From Mycobacterium malmoense (lineage in GTDB: Bacteria > Actinomycetota > Actinomycetes > Mycobacteriales > Mycobacteriaceae), in contig NZ_CP080999.1 of assembly GCF_019645855.1 (NCBI RefSeq), positions 2,356,001-2,420,000 of the forward strand: 64,000 nt of DNA. Direction: 5' to 3'. Below are positions 26,385 to 34,734 of the stretch, piece after piece. The position numbers and the translations under genes are program-made. The stretch's first letter is position 1. Every line of letters begins with the position of its first letter. The notes under the pieces are model-generated. The model was not told the origin of the DNA. It did not search any database and worked only from the letters and a program-made list of their open reading frames with translations.

Positions 26385-27782
26385 GTGAGCGGGCCTTTTG
26401 TGGGGGTTGCGGCCAAGCCTCGTGTGCGTGAGCGTGTTGTCGTCTCGGTGGATTCGCTGGTGGCCCGGTTGATCGGGGCGTTGGCGTTGCTGTGCGCAAC
26501 GTGTTGGTTGATCGAGGTCCTCGCTCGTCATCACAGCCAGCCGAACTGGCACTACGCCGATCGGTTGGCCTGGTCGCTGACGGTGCTGGCGGCGGTGGTG
26601 TTCCTCGCGCGCGGCATCTTTTTGGGCCGTCCGGTGACGGCCATGCATGCGGCGGTTGCGGCCTTGTTTGTGGTGGCGGGGCTGGGTTTGCACGTGTTGT
26701 CCTTCGACGTGCTGGGTGATCTGGTGATCGCAAGTTCGGGGCTGGTGTTGATGTGGCCGACCTCATCGCATCCCCGGCGCGGGGATCTGCCGCGGGTATG
26801 GGCGTTGATCAATGCCACCCGTGACGATCCGCTGGCGCCGTTTGCTATGCAGACCGGCAAGTGTTACCACTTCAGCGGCGACGGGACGGCGGCGCTGGCG
26901 TATCGGACCCGGTTGGGGTTTGCCGTGGTGGGTGGGGATCCGATCGGTGAGGAGGCGGCTTTTCCCGAGGTGGTGGCCGATTTCGCGGTGATGTGTCATG
27001 CGCGCGGTTGGCGGATCGCGGTGGTGGGGTGCAGCCAGCGGCGACTCGGGCTCTGGAGCGATCCGGCGGTGTTGGGGCAGTCGTTGCGGGCGGTGCCGAT
27101 CGGGCGTGACGTGGTGGTCGAGGTGTCCGGGTTTGCGATGGTGGGACGCAAGTTCCGCAATCTGCGTCAGGCGGTGCAGCGCACGCACAACGCCGGGATC
27201 ACGACCGAGATCGTGGCCGAGCAGGACCTCAACGACAAGCAGCTGGCCGAGCTCGCCGAGGTGGTGCGGGCCTCACCGAGCGGGGCGCGCACCGATCGGG
27301 GGTTTTACATGAACCTCGACGGGGTGTTGGAGGGCCGGTTTCCCGGGATTCAACTGATTATCGCGCGGGATACCGGTGGGCGGGTGTGGGGTTTTCACCG
27401 GTATGCCACCGCCGGTGGTGGTAGCGATATCAGTTTGGATGTGCCGTGGCGTCGCCGCGGGGCGCCCAACGGGATCGACGAGCGGCTTAGCGTGGATATG
27501 ATCACGGCCGGCAAAGACGCTGGGGCGAAGCGGGTTTCGTTGTCGTTCGCGGCGTTCCCCGAGCTTTTCGACAACAAGGATCGTGGTTGGGTCCAACGGG
27601 TCTTTTACCGGTTGATCCATGTCCTGGACCCGTTGATCGCCCTGGAATCGCTATACCGCTACGTGCGCAAGTTCCACGCCCTCAACGCCCGGCGTTACGC
27701 GCTGATATCGATGACCCAGCTGGTTCCGTTGGTGTTCGTGTTGCTGACGCTGGAGTTCATGCCGCGCCGGCGACACCTCTGA
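26385..27782 (+). CDS. Membrane protein with phosphatidylglycerol lysyltransferase-like (DUF2156) domain, Rv1619 family
   Basis: About 465 residues. The N-terminal 120 residues hold four hydrophobic segments; residues about 140-440 form a GNAT-like DUF2156 domain as in the C-terminal half of MprF/LysX (FAMQTGKCYHFSGDGTAALA, GDPIGEEAAF, GRKFRNLRQAVQRT, RFPGIQLIIARDTGGRVWGF). A last membrane segment lies near the C-terminus. MprF-type domains move amino acids from tRNA to lipids; whether this one does is unknown. GTG 26385 is 5 nt after GGGAGG (26374-26379); GTG 26379 overlaps that site. It stands alone after a 146-nt gap. Confidence 0.8.
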   Translation: MSGPFVGVAAKPRVRERVVVSVDSLVARLIGALALLCATCWLIEVLARHHSQPNWHYADRLAWSLTVLAAVVFLARGIFLGRPVTAMHAAVAALFVVAGLGLHVLSFDVLGDLVIASSGLVLMWPTSSHPRRGDLPRVWALINATRDDPLAPFAMQTGKCYHFSGDGTAALAYRTRLGFAVVGGDPIGEEAAFPEVVADFAVMCHARGWRIAVVGCSQRRLGLWSDPAVLGQSLRAVPIGRDVVVEVSGFAMVGRKFRNLRQAVQRTHNAGITTEIVAEQDLNDKQLAELAEVVRASPSGARTDRGFYMNLDGVLEGRFPGIQLIIARDTGGRVWGFHRYATAGGGSDISLDVPWRRRGAPNGIDERLSVDMITAGKDAGAKRVSLSFAAFPELFDNKDRGWVQRVFYRLIHVLDPLIALESLYRYVRKFHALNARRYALISMTQLVPLVFVLLTLEFMPRRRHL

Positions 27783-28581
27783 GTGGCCCATGGCTCAAAA
27801 ATTCCCCGACGTCGTCGTGTTCTCTGGTAGCCGGGTTACACCCCTGGGTGAACATGACCACCATCATCGCGATTCAACCCGAAATCGTTACCGGCATCCG
27901 TATTGTCGACGACACCCCCATGCGGTGACCCGCGAGCGCGACCTCCGCTCGGCAGGCGTCGGTTTCATCGCCTGCGGTTTCTTGATGCCGAATATGTTTG
28001 CCACACCGGGGATCAGCGTCGCCCACGGCTATGCCACCTCACCCACACCGAGTCCAAACCGGGAACCTATATCCTGTTCGCGCTACCGCGCGCCGCGGCG
28101 TCCTACATTGCCGTGCCAGCGGTGCGGCGGCTGGCCATCGACGAGGTGAGTCCAACCTTGCCGTTCGGCGCATCGCTGGGCCTGACGTTTTCCTACAACG
28201 TCACCATCCGGAATCCCCGTCCACATCGAGATCGCCAGCCTCTTCACCTGATCGAGCATTCGTAACCGAAGTAGCCACGCCGCCAAGGACATCCATGTTC
28301 TGCGCGCCCTACTCGGTTACGCCCACCTCGATTCGGTCCGGCGCTTGCCCCAGCACCTCGACCACCGGGCCAACCAGGCGTCCAGCTATCTGCAACGACC
28401 CGTTGCGGCAACAGGGTTGCCCACGGGTGAGCGGGGAAGTCGGACGATCTGTCCCTGTCACCGAACCGGCCCGGGACGCGCGCCGCCGGGGAGCGCGTTC
28501 AGCGGTCAGCTCATTAGCAACCTCAGTGGCGAGGCGCACCATGACCCTGCAGCATGTGCTGGGTTGAGGGAAGATATCGTC
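27783..28581. other. 799-nt stretch without an intact gene; likely decayed coding DNA
   Basis: No open frame here has a good start, ribosome site and consistent coding character. Short protein-like patches occur in different forward frames: MTTIIAIQPEIVTGIRIVDD (from about 27851), TYILFALPRAAASYIAVPAV with VSPTLPFGASLGLTFSYNVT (about 28060-28205), and HAAKDIHVLRALLGYAHLDS (about 28276-28335). I do not recognise the families. The pattern suggests one or more genes broken by frameshifts. It separates Rv1619- and cydC-equivalents, which are neighbours in M. tuberculosis. Confidence 0.5.
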
Positions 28582-29091
28582 ATGAGCCCCACACAACGCC
28601 GCCGCCCAGCCGCCGCCGGGGGGCCGTCGACGGACCAGATCGACGCGGTGTTGCGGGCGTCGCGGGCACTCGTGGGCATTGCTGCTGCATCCATTGCCGC
28701 TGTGGACGGCGACGTGACCGTACCGCAATTGCGGGTTTTGGTCATGGTCGCTACGGAAGGTCCGCTAAACCTGGCGGCCGTAGCCACCGGTTTAGGTGTC
28801 AATGCGTCGAATGCCAGCCGCATCTGCGATCGCCTCATTCGGGCTGGTTTGCTTGACCGCCGAGACTCACCACACGATCGACGCCACATCACGTTGCGCC
28901 TCACCGGCGCGGGGAAGCGACTGGTCGATAGGATGACGAAACATCGGCGTACCGCGATCATCCGGGTGCTGTGTGACATGGACCCCGGCGACCGCGAACT
29001 GCTGACGATGGGCCTCGACCGGTTTGCAACGGCGGCTGGCGAGCTAGGCCCCGACGACGTGGTCAGGCTGATCTGGCCTGGCGGCCAGTGA
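28582..29091 (+). CDS. MarR-family transcriptional regulator
   Basis: A 169-residue winged-helix protein. Helical N-terminus (about 15-45), DNA-binding core about 50-115 with the family features VPQLRVLVMVATEGPLNLAA, recognition helix region NASNASRICDRLIRAGLLDR, and wing RRDSPHDRRHITLRLTGAG. ATG 28582 follows AGGGAAGA (28567-28574) by 7 nt. MarR proteins usually bind palindromes as dimers and respond to small phenolic or lipid ligands. A palindrome lies between this gene and the downstream DUF732 gene. I know of no gene at this position in M. tuberculosis. Confidence 0.85.
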   Translation: MSPTQRRRPAAAGGPSTDQIDAVLRASRALVGIAAASIAAVDGDVTVPQLRVLVMVATEGPLNLAAVATGLGVNASNASRICDRLIRAGLLDRRDSPHDRRHITLRLTGAGKRLVDRMTKHRRTAIIRVLCDMDPGDRELLTMGLDRFATAAGELGPDDVVRLIWPGGQ

Positions 29092-29143
29092 CCGCTCTGT
29101 CTGAGACTTACTGACAAACCTCGTCGGCAGGCCCGTGTCAAGG

Positions 29144-29149
29144 TATACT
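29144..29149 (+). promoter_or_regulatory. -10 element upstream of the DUF732 gene
   Basis: TATACT fits the mycobacterial TANNNT consensus well and sits 49 nt before the ATG at 29198. A start near 29156 would fall on the adjoining palindrome. No clear -35 is seen. Confidence 0.5.
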
Positions 29150-29155
29150 TGCGGT

Positions 29156-29172
29156 TACGCAAACATTGCGTA
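29156..29172. promoter_or_regulatory. 17-bp palindrome, candidate MarR operator
   Basis: TACGCAA (29156-29162), spacer ACA, TTGCGTA (29166-29172): a perfect 7-bp inverted repeat just after the TATACT -10, where a bound dimer would block transcription. Size and placement suit a MarR dimer; assignment to the neighbouring regulator is inference. Confidence 0.55.
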
Positions 29173-29197
29173 CCGCTAAATAAGTTGGGGAGGCGGC

Positions 29198-29803
29198 ATG
29201 CGTCGCTCCATACTTCTAGGCTCCCGCGTGGCAGCTGGCGCCCTGTGCGTGGCTTCATCGGCCGTGATGGCCGCGCCGGTGAATGCCGATCCGAGCCCTT
29301 CCGATAGGAACACCGTTTACCTGCGCACACTGCAACTCTTCGGGCTGTACCTAAGCCGTGACGACGCTTTTGCCCAAGGAGTGGCTGTCTGTCTGGTCTC
29401 CGACGAGCCTGGCAAGACTCTCGCCGACGTCGTCACGCAGGTCGTGGCGATGCATCCGACGTGGACTCGCATCGACGCCCAGCACTTCGTCGGTGCCGCC
29501 GAGGAGCGGTACTGTCCGGGCAAGCTGCCAGGAGGAGCGCAACGTCCGGTCTGCGGCCCGGAAGAGACGCCCGCTGCCTCCTTCGGGGCGGTAGATCTTC
29601 GTGTTGGCAACGGTCGGCCACGAACCGACACAGCGCTCCGAGACTACGACATTGCTGGTGGACTAGTGGGTCGGCCGGTCGAGCCCGCACTTGATCCGAC
29701 TGATCAACGACACGCTCGAACTGTGGAGCAGCCTGCCTTACTTCGAGATCCCCGCAGACCCAGCGCTGACCGGACGGCCGATCCGGTGGAAGCGATGTTC
29801 TGA
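29198..29803 (+). CDS. Exported DUF732 protein
   Basis: 201 residues. A Sec signal peptide (MRRSILLGSRVAAGALCVAS, ending about AVMAAPVNA) precedes a DUF732 domain (about residues 35-108) with the family's two Cys in GVAVCLVSDEPG and AAEERYCPG. DUF732 proteins are small secreted mycobacterial proteins of unknown role and normally end near the second Cys. Here a 90-residue tail follows that looks non-homologous (low hydrophobicity, many Arg/Pro), so the original stop may have been lost or an adjacent gene read in the wrong frame. GGGGAGG (29187-29193) supports ATG 29198. Confidence 0.75.
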   Translation: MRRSILLGSRVAAGALCVASSAVMAAPVNADPSPSDRNTVYLRTLQLFGLYLSRDDAFAQGVAVCLVSDEPGKTLADVVTQVVAMHPTWTRIDAQHFVGAAEERYCPGKLPGGAQRPVCGPEETPAASFGAVDLRVGNGRPRTDTALRDYDIAGGLVGRPVEPALDPTDQRHARTVEQPALLRDPRRPSADRTADPVEAMF

Positions 29804-29828
29804 TGCGCCATGTGAGGTGTTGCGATGA
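29691..29828 (+). CDS. Tiny ORF coupled to the next one, unknown
   Basis: A 45-residue frame (TTG 29691) in a different frame from the DUF732 tail: MIRLINDTLELWSSLPYFEI then PADPALTGRPIRWKRCSDAP. Its TGA overlaps the following ATG as ATGA (29825-29828), the usual sign of translational coupling. Its composition looks more protein-like than the overlapping DUF732 tail. The same frame upstream (29595-29663) also looks coding but is cut by a TAG, so this may be the 3' remnant of a longer gene. No family recognised. Confidence 0.35.
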   Translation: MIRLINDTLELWSSLPYFEIPADPALTGRPIRWKRCSDAPCEVLR

Positions 29829-30004
29829 GTGAACAACTGACCGCCGAGGTCAAGCAATTAGAAAACCGGTTGTGCGACCGGCTCAACGAGGCGCGTTACG
29901 CGCCTGTGGGTCTGCGAGACGGCGTGGCGATTGTAGACCTGCTCGCCAAAATAGCCGCCGAGCTAGAGGTCCTGGAAGGCAAGCCGGACGGACCGCTGGC
30001 TTGA
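29825..30004 (+). CDS. Small hypothetical protein, 59 residues
   Basis: ATG 29825 to TGA 30004: starts MSEQLTAEVKQLENRLCDRL, continues NEARYAPVGLRDGVAIVDLL and AKIAAELEVLEGKPDGPLA. The spacing of hydrophobic residues predicts helical, possibly coiled-coil structure. It overlaps the previous tiny ORF by ATGA. Function unknown; the gene is below the size limit of most ORF callers. Confidence 0.45.
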   Translation: MSEQLTAEVKQLENRLCDRLNEARYAPVGLRDGVAIVDLLAKIAAELEVLEGKPDGPLA

Positions 30005-30022
30005 TAAGCCGCGAAGAACTGA

Positions 30023-30229
30023 TTGCGGCAGCGTGTAACCGCTGCCCCGGCTGACCAGCGTGCTACCAGCCGCCATGTCGACGACACGCTCTACCGCGAC
30101 GCGGAAAAAGCCTTTGGCACAGCGGGAGTCGCGGAGATCGCGATACTCGCCGGGACCTATCACGGCGGTTGTGGACTGCTCAACGTTTTCAACGTGTCCG
30201 CTCCCCGGCCCGACCGTGCGAACAGCTGA
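30023..30229 (+). pseudogene. 3' fragment resembling carboxymuconolactone decarboxylase/AhpD family
   Basis: The frame reads HVDDTLYRDAEKAFGTAGVA, then EIAILAGTYHGGCGLLNVFN and VSAPRPDRANS. This resembles the C-terminal end of carboxymuconolactone-decarboxylase-like proteins, where a LY-x-A...GEAGVAEL helix is followed by LVGYYH...LNAFEVP. The catalytic Cys-x-x-Cys/His region that should precede it is absent, so it is a remnant. It sits at the right end of the accessory stretch, before convergent cydC. Confidence 0.5.
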
Positions 30230-30262
30230 ACCTACAGTCGCGGTGTGCAGTTGGACTATGCC

Positions 30263-31984
30263 CTACCCGATGCGTAGTTCGCGACAGTCGATCCCCTTGG
30301 GCAGGTGGTGAGTAGCCACCACCACCGTCCGTTGAGGGGACATCAACCGAGAATCCGGGGCCAACAGATCGCGAAGGACCTGTTCGGAGTCGGCGGCATC
30401 GAGGTGTTCGGCGGGCTCGTCGAGCAGTACGATCGTTGCGGGCGAGATCACCGCGCGCGCCAGCAGCAACCTCCTGCGCTGGCCCGCCGAAAGTGCTTGC
30501 GCGCCACCCACTAACACCGTTGACAGCCCTTCGGGCAAGCTGGCGAGCCACCCGCCGAGCCCGACCGCGCCCAGCGCCGCCGTCAGTTCGCCGTCTCGGC
30601 AGTCTCCGCGGGCCACCAGCAAGTTGTCACGGACGGTGGTGGCGAAGACGTGTGCATCTTCGGCGAAAAAGCTGACAGCGCGGTGCAATTCATCCTCATC
30701 GAACTGGCTCAGGTCGATCCCATCCAGCATCACCTTGCCGTCCAGTGGTGGCACCAGCCCGGCGAGTGTCATCAGCAGCGTCGTCTTACCGGAACCGCTG
30801 GCGCCGGTAACGGCGAGCCGGGCACCCAGCGGCAGATCCAGCCTCACCCGGGTTGATCGCGCCGCGTCCGCGTGACCGGAACGGATGTCGGCAGACAGTC
30901 CCCCGCAAGCGGGTGGTGCTCCCAGGCCTGCGCCGACGGGCGGTGTCAGCGCCGACTTCCCGGGCTCTTTCGGATGCTCGGTCGCAGTCAGCTCGAGCAA
31001 GCGGCGCGCGGCGATCCGCGACCGGGTCAACTGGACGGCCGCGGCCGGCAGCGGCGTCATCGCCTCGAACGCGGACAGCGGCAACAACATCAGGACGGCC
31101 AGGGTGGTGGGCGCGACCGTGGGCGCCAACCCGATACCGGCCACCACCGCGCCGAGCACGCTGGCCCCAATCGCCGCGGTCGGCATCGCCTCGGCAACGG
31201 CGGCTGGCCTGGCGGCGGCGTCAAGGGCATCGCCCCAAGCACGTTGGCGGCGTTGCGATTCGGTGATCACGTCAGGCAGTGCGCCGGCGACACGAAGCTC
31301 CGGTGCGTGTTCGAGAGCGATCATCGCCGACGTGTTGCGGTCGGAATGATGTTGCCGGGCAATCTCTTCCTGCGTTGCGGCGGCGCTGCCGGCAAGCCTC
31401 GGCGCAACAAAGCCGGCGATCAGCAGACAGATCGCCAGTACCGTGGCGGCCGGCAGCGAAATGGCCGCCACGACCGCGGTTGCCGCCAGCGCCAGCACCG
31501 CCGCGACGCCAATCGGCACCACCGCGCGCACCAACACGTTGGCCAGTTCGTCGACGTCGGCGCCCACCCGAGCCACCAGCTCACCGCTGTGCAACCGGAC
31601 GGCGGCCGCCGCCGGTCCGTGGGCCAGCCGGTGATAGATCTGCGCTCGGGCCGTGCCGGCCGCGCGCAGCGCGGTGTCGTGGGTGGCCAGCCGCTCGCAG
31701 TAGTGCAACACGCCCCGCGAGATCGCGAACGTGCGCACCGCGACGACCGCGACGGACAGGTCCAGCACGGGCGGCATCTGCCAGGCCCGCGTGATCAGCC
31801 ACGCCGAAAACCCGGCCAGGGCCAGCGCGCTGCCCAGCGACAGCACCCCCAACGCGATGGCGGCCAGGAGGCGGGGCAGCCGCGGACGCAGCAGGCTTGC
31901 GGTCGGCGTGGTTTTTTGGCGGCGACCCGCCGCGCCCGGCGTTGCCGCGCTTGCGGTCGCCGCGGCGGGATCAGACCGGCGCAT
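30263..31984 (-). CDS. cydC: Cytochrome bd biogenesis ABC transporter subunit CydC
   Basis: Half of the CydDC heterodimeric exporter needed to assemble cytochrome bd (thiol/heme-linked export). The 573-residue protein has six membrane segments (residues about 38-310) and an ATPase domain: Walker A GASGSGKTTL, signature LSAGQRRRLLLARA, Walker B TIVLLDEPAEHLD and the switch His in VVATHHLP. A Pro/Gly/Ala-rich insertion of about 35 residues separates the two domains (about 30852-30970). ATG 31984 overlaps the cydD end by 14 nt. It is the last gene of the cydA-B-D-C operon. Confidence 0.93.
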   Translation of the reverse strand: MRRSDPAAATASAATPGAAGRRQKTTPTASLLRPRLPRLLAAIALGVLSLGSALALAGFSAWLITRAWQMPPVLDLSVAVVAVRTFAISRGVLHYCERLATHDTALRAAGTARAQIYHRLAHGPAAAAVRLHSGELVARVGADVDELANVLVRAVVPIGVAAVLALAATAVVAAISLPAATVLAICLLIAGFVAPRLAGSAAATQEEIARQHHSDRNTSAMIALEHAPELRVAGALPDVITESQRRQRAWGDALDAAARPAAVAEAMPTAAIGASVLGAVVAGIGLAPTVAPTTLAVLMLLPLSAFEAMTPLPAAAVQLTRSRIAARRLLELTATEHPKEPGKSALTPPVGAGLGAPPACGGLSADIRSGHADAARSTRVRLDLPLGARLAVTGASGSGKTTLLMTLAGLVPPLDGKVMLDGIDLSQFDEDELHRAVSFFAEDAHVFATTVRDNLLVARGDCRDGELTAALGAVGLGGWLASLPEGLSTVLVGGAQALSAGQRRRLLLARAVISPATIVLLDEPAEHLDAADSEQVLRDLLAPDSRLMSPQRTVVVATHHLPKGIDCRELRIG

Positions 31985-33662
31985 AACGCACCCCACCGTC
32001 CGCGGTCACCTCGACGACCTGGTCAGCGATTGTGATGACGGGCTCGCGATGGCCGACGACGACCACGGTCGCGCCGGCGCGTGCCCGCTCGACGAGGGCC
32101 CGTAACACCCGCCGCTCGGCCTGGGTGTCCAGGTGTGCGGTGGGCTCATCGAGCAGCAGCACCGCGGCCGACGATCCAAGCGCTCGTGCCAGGCCCAGCC
32201 GTTGCCGCTGTCCCAGCGACAGCCCGACGCCTCCGCGCCCGAGCATGGTGTCCATCCCGTCGGGCAGCTCGGCCAGAACGGTATCGAAACCCGATGCTGC
32301 ACAAGCCTTTCCAAGATCATGCAACTTACCCAATAGGATCAGGTTGTCGTGCACCGTGCCCGGGACCAGCACGGGGCGTTGCGGTAGCCAGGACAGCTGC
32401 CGCCACCAAGCGGCCGGGTCCAGGTCGGCGACGTCGATTCCGGCCACGGTGACCCGGCCCGACGATGGCACGGTGACTCCGGCGATCGCCTGCAGCGTGG
32501 TGCTCTTGCCGGCGCCATTGTGTCCGGTCAGCACCGTCACCCGACCGGGTTCGATCACCGCGGTGAGGTCGCGCGGCGCGTGGCCGTCCCTGCCTGCCAC
32601 GCAGAGCTTTTCGAGGCGGATCCGTGCGCCGCGCGCGGCGACCGTCCGGTTCCGGGCCTTTGCGGCGACCGGCTCACCGATGAGCGCGAACGCCCTATCG
32701 GCGGCGGTCCTGCCGTCTTGCGCGGCATGGAATTCCACGCCGATCCGGCGCAGCGGCCAGTAGACGTCCGGTGCCAGCAGCAGCACCGTCAGACCGGTGG
32801 CCAGGGTCATCTCACCGAACACCAGCCGAAGACCGATACCGACCGCGATCAGCGCCACGCCCAGTGTGGCCAGCAATTCAAGCACCAGCGCCGACAGGAA
32901 CGCGATCCGCAGCGTCGCCATGGCCGAGCGACGATGGGCGGCAGCGAGTTCGGCGATACGGTGTTCCGGGCCCCGGCCCCGTCCCAGCGCCCGCAGCGTG
33001 GGGATACCGGCGATCAGATCCAGCAACCGCGCCTGCAGGGTAGTCATGGCGGCCAGCGCCGCCGCCGATCGGTCGGCCGTTGCCAGCCCGATCAGCACCA
33101 TGAAAACCGGTATCAGGGGCAGGGTGATCGCCACGATCACCGTCGATTTCAGGTCGTAGACCGCGATCACGGCAACGGTCGCCGGGGTCAGGATCGCGGC
33201 CAGCAGCAGTGTCGGTAGATACCCGGTGAAGTAGGGACGCAGCCCGTCCAGGCCGCGGGTGACCACCACCGCGGCGGCATCGCGCTGGGCGGCGAGCTCC
33301 CCGGGCTGCCGGGCGGTCACCGCCGCCAGCACCTGACCGGACAGGTCGGCGATCACCGCGCTGGCCCCCCGTTGACCCAGGCGCGCCTGAAGCCAGTGCG
33401 TCACCGTACGGACAACCCACAGCGCCAACAGGATTGACAGGGGCCCGAGCCAGGCCCGCCGGCCGTGTGCCGAGGGATCGCCGACGACGCGTGCCACGAT
33501 GCCGGCCAGCACGATTGCCGAGGCGATCGCGCAGCCGGAGATGACCATTCCGCAGCCCACCGTGGCGATCAGATAACGCCGCAATGCGGCCGATGTCCGC
33601 CACAGTCGCGGGTCCAGAGGGCGCCCGGATTTCGAGGCGGGCAGCGACTCCTGTGCGCTCAG
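31971..33662 (-). CDS. cydD: Cytochrome bd biogenesis ABC transporter subunit CydD
   Basis: Partner of CydC. Six membrane segments followed by an ATPase domain with Walker A TGHNGAGKSTTL, signature LSLGQRQRLGLARA and Walker B VLLLDEPTAHLD, switch VVVGHREP. The conserved family N-terminus RPLDPRLWR has no ATG, GTG or TTG close upstream. A CTG at 33662 overlaps the cydB TGA as CTGA and would give 563 residues. TTG 33584 (537 aa), GTG 33560 (529 aa) and ATG 33548 would cut into the conserved region. The extent given assumes the CTG start and is uncertain at that end. Confidence 0.85.
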   Translation of the reverse strand: MSAQESLPASKSGRPLDPRLWRTSAALRRYLIATVGCGMVISGCAIASAIVLAGIVARVVGDPSAHGRRAWLGPLSILLALWVVRTVTHWLQARLGQRGASAVIADLSGQVLAAVTARQPGELAAQRDAAAVVVTRGLDGLRPYFTGYLPTLLLAAILTPATVAVIAVYDLKSTVIVAITLPLIPVFMVLIGLATADRSAAALAAMTTLQARLLDLIAGIPTLRALGRGRGPEHRIAELAAAHRRSAMATLRIAFLSALVLELLATLGVALIAVGIGLRLVFGEMTLATGLTVLLLAPDVYWPLRRIGVEFHAAQDGRTAADRAFALIGEPVAAKARNRTVAARGARIRLEKLCVAGRDGHAPRDLTAVIEPGRVTVLTGHNGAGKSTTLQAIAGVTVPSSGRVTVAGIDVADLDPAAWWRQLSWLPQRPVLVPGTVHDNLILLGKLHDLGKACAASGFDTVLAELPDGMDTMLGRGGVGLSLGQRQRLGLARALGSSAAVLLLDEPTAHLDTQAERRVLRALVERARAGATVVVVGHREPVITIADQVVEVTADGGVRYAPV

Positions 33663-34699
33663 GACGCGCGCCTCGCCAGGCCGATGGGAGGTGGTATGCG
33701 TTCCGCCGAGATCCGTTGCCGGAACACCCAATACGTCCACGCCTGGTAGACCACCGTCAGCGGGGCCATGATCGCCGTCACCCAGGTCATGACCTTGAGG
33801 GTGTAGGGGGTCGACGAGGCATTGTAGATCGTCACGCTCCATTGCTTGTTCAGCGTCGAGGGGACCAGGTTCGGATACAGGGCGCCAAACAGCAGGATCA
33901 CCACGGCCGCAACGACCGTCGCGGTGCATGCGAACGCCCAGCCGTCGGACGCGCGCCGCCACACCAACAGCACCGCGGCCAGCTGCGCGACCACCGCGAC
34001 GCCGAGCGCCGCCCAGGTCCAGCCCTTGCCGTACGCCAATTGCGTCCAAAGCCCAAAGCCCGCAACCACACCGGTCACCGGAAGCGACAACCAGACCGCG
34101 AATCGGTGCGCGTCGTCGCGGATCGCGCCCGAGGTCTTCAAAGCGACGAACACCGCGCCGTAGAACAAAAACAGCCCGGCGGTGGCCAACCCGCCCAGCA
34201 GCGTGTAGGCGTTGAGCACGTCGGTGATCGACAAGTGCACGTGGCCATCGGCGTCCACCGGAAGCCCGCGGACCAGGATCGCGAACGCTACACCCCACAG
34301 GATCGCGGGCAGCCAGGACCCGGCGGCGATGCCGAAATCGGCCCAGCCGCGCCATTTCGTGTCATCGACCTTGCCGCGCCATTCGATCGCCACGGCACGC
34401 AGGATCATGCCGAACAGGATCGCCAGCAGCGGCAGATACAGCGTGGAAAACACGGTGGCGTACCAGCCGGGAAAGGCGGCGAACATCGCTGCGCCGCCGA
34501 CGATCAGCCACACCTCGTTGCCGTCCCAGATCGGTCCGATGGTGTTGAGCGCCGTGCGGCGCAGGGGTTCCGGTTCACCCATGCCCACGCGGGCGAACGG
34601 CTCCATCAGCATGCCCACGCCGAAGTCGAAGCCCTCCAGGATGAAGAAACCGAGGAATAGCATCCCGATGATGCCGAACCACAACTCTTGCAGTCCCAC
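33659..34699 (-). CDS. cydB: Cytochrome bd ubiquinol/menaquinol oxidase subunit II CydB
   Basis: Structural subunit of the high-affinity terminal oxidase in the plasma membrane. The 346-residue protein has eight or nine membrane helices and the family blocks LWFGIIGMLFLGFFILEGFD near the N-terminus, IGPIWDGNEVWLIVGGAAMF and AFPGWYATVFSTLYLPL. GTG 34699 lies 35 nt after the cydA stop. Its stop overlaps the probable cydD start. Confidence 0.95.
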   Translation of the reverse strand: MGLQELWFGIIGMLFLGFFILEGFDFGVGMLMEPFARVGMGEPEPLRRTALNTIGPIWDGNEVWLIVGGAAMFAAFPGWYATVFSTLYLPLLAILFGMILRAVAIEWRGKVDDTKWRGWADFGIAAGSWLPAILWGVAFAILVRGLPVDADGHVHLSITDVLNAYTLLGGLATAGLFLFYGAVFVALKTSGAIRDDAHRFAVWLSLPVTGVVAGFGLWTQLAYGKGWTWAALGVAVVAQLAAVLLVWRRASDGWAFACTATVVAAVVILLFGALYPNLVPSTLNKQWSVTIYNASSTPYTLKVMTWVTAIMAPLTVVYQAWTYWVFRQRISAERIPPPIGLARRAS

Positions 34700-34734
34700 C
34701 GGTCAACTCCTTTCCGGGTCAGCAGGCCTTGGCG

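Noticed and set aside
30872..32035. 387-codon plus-strand frame opposite cydC
   Set aside because: Antisense to conserved ABC motifs; Arg/Gln/His-rich shadow.
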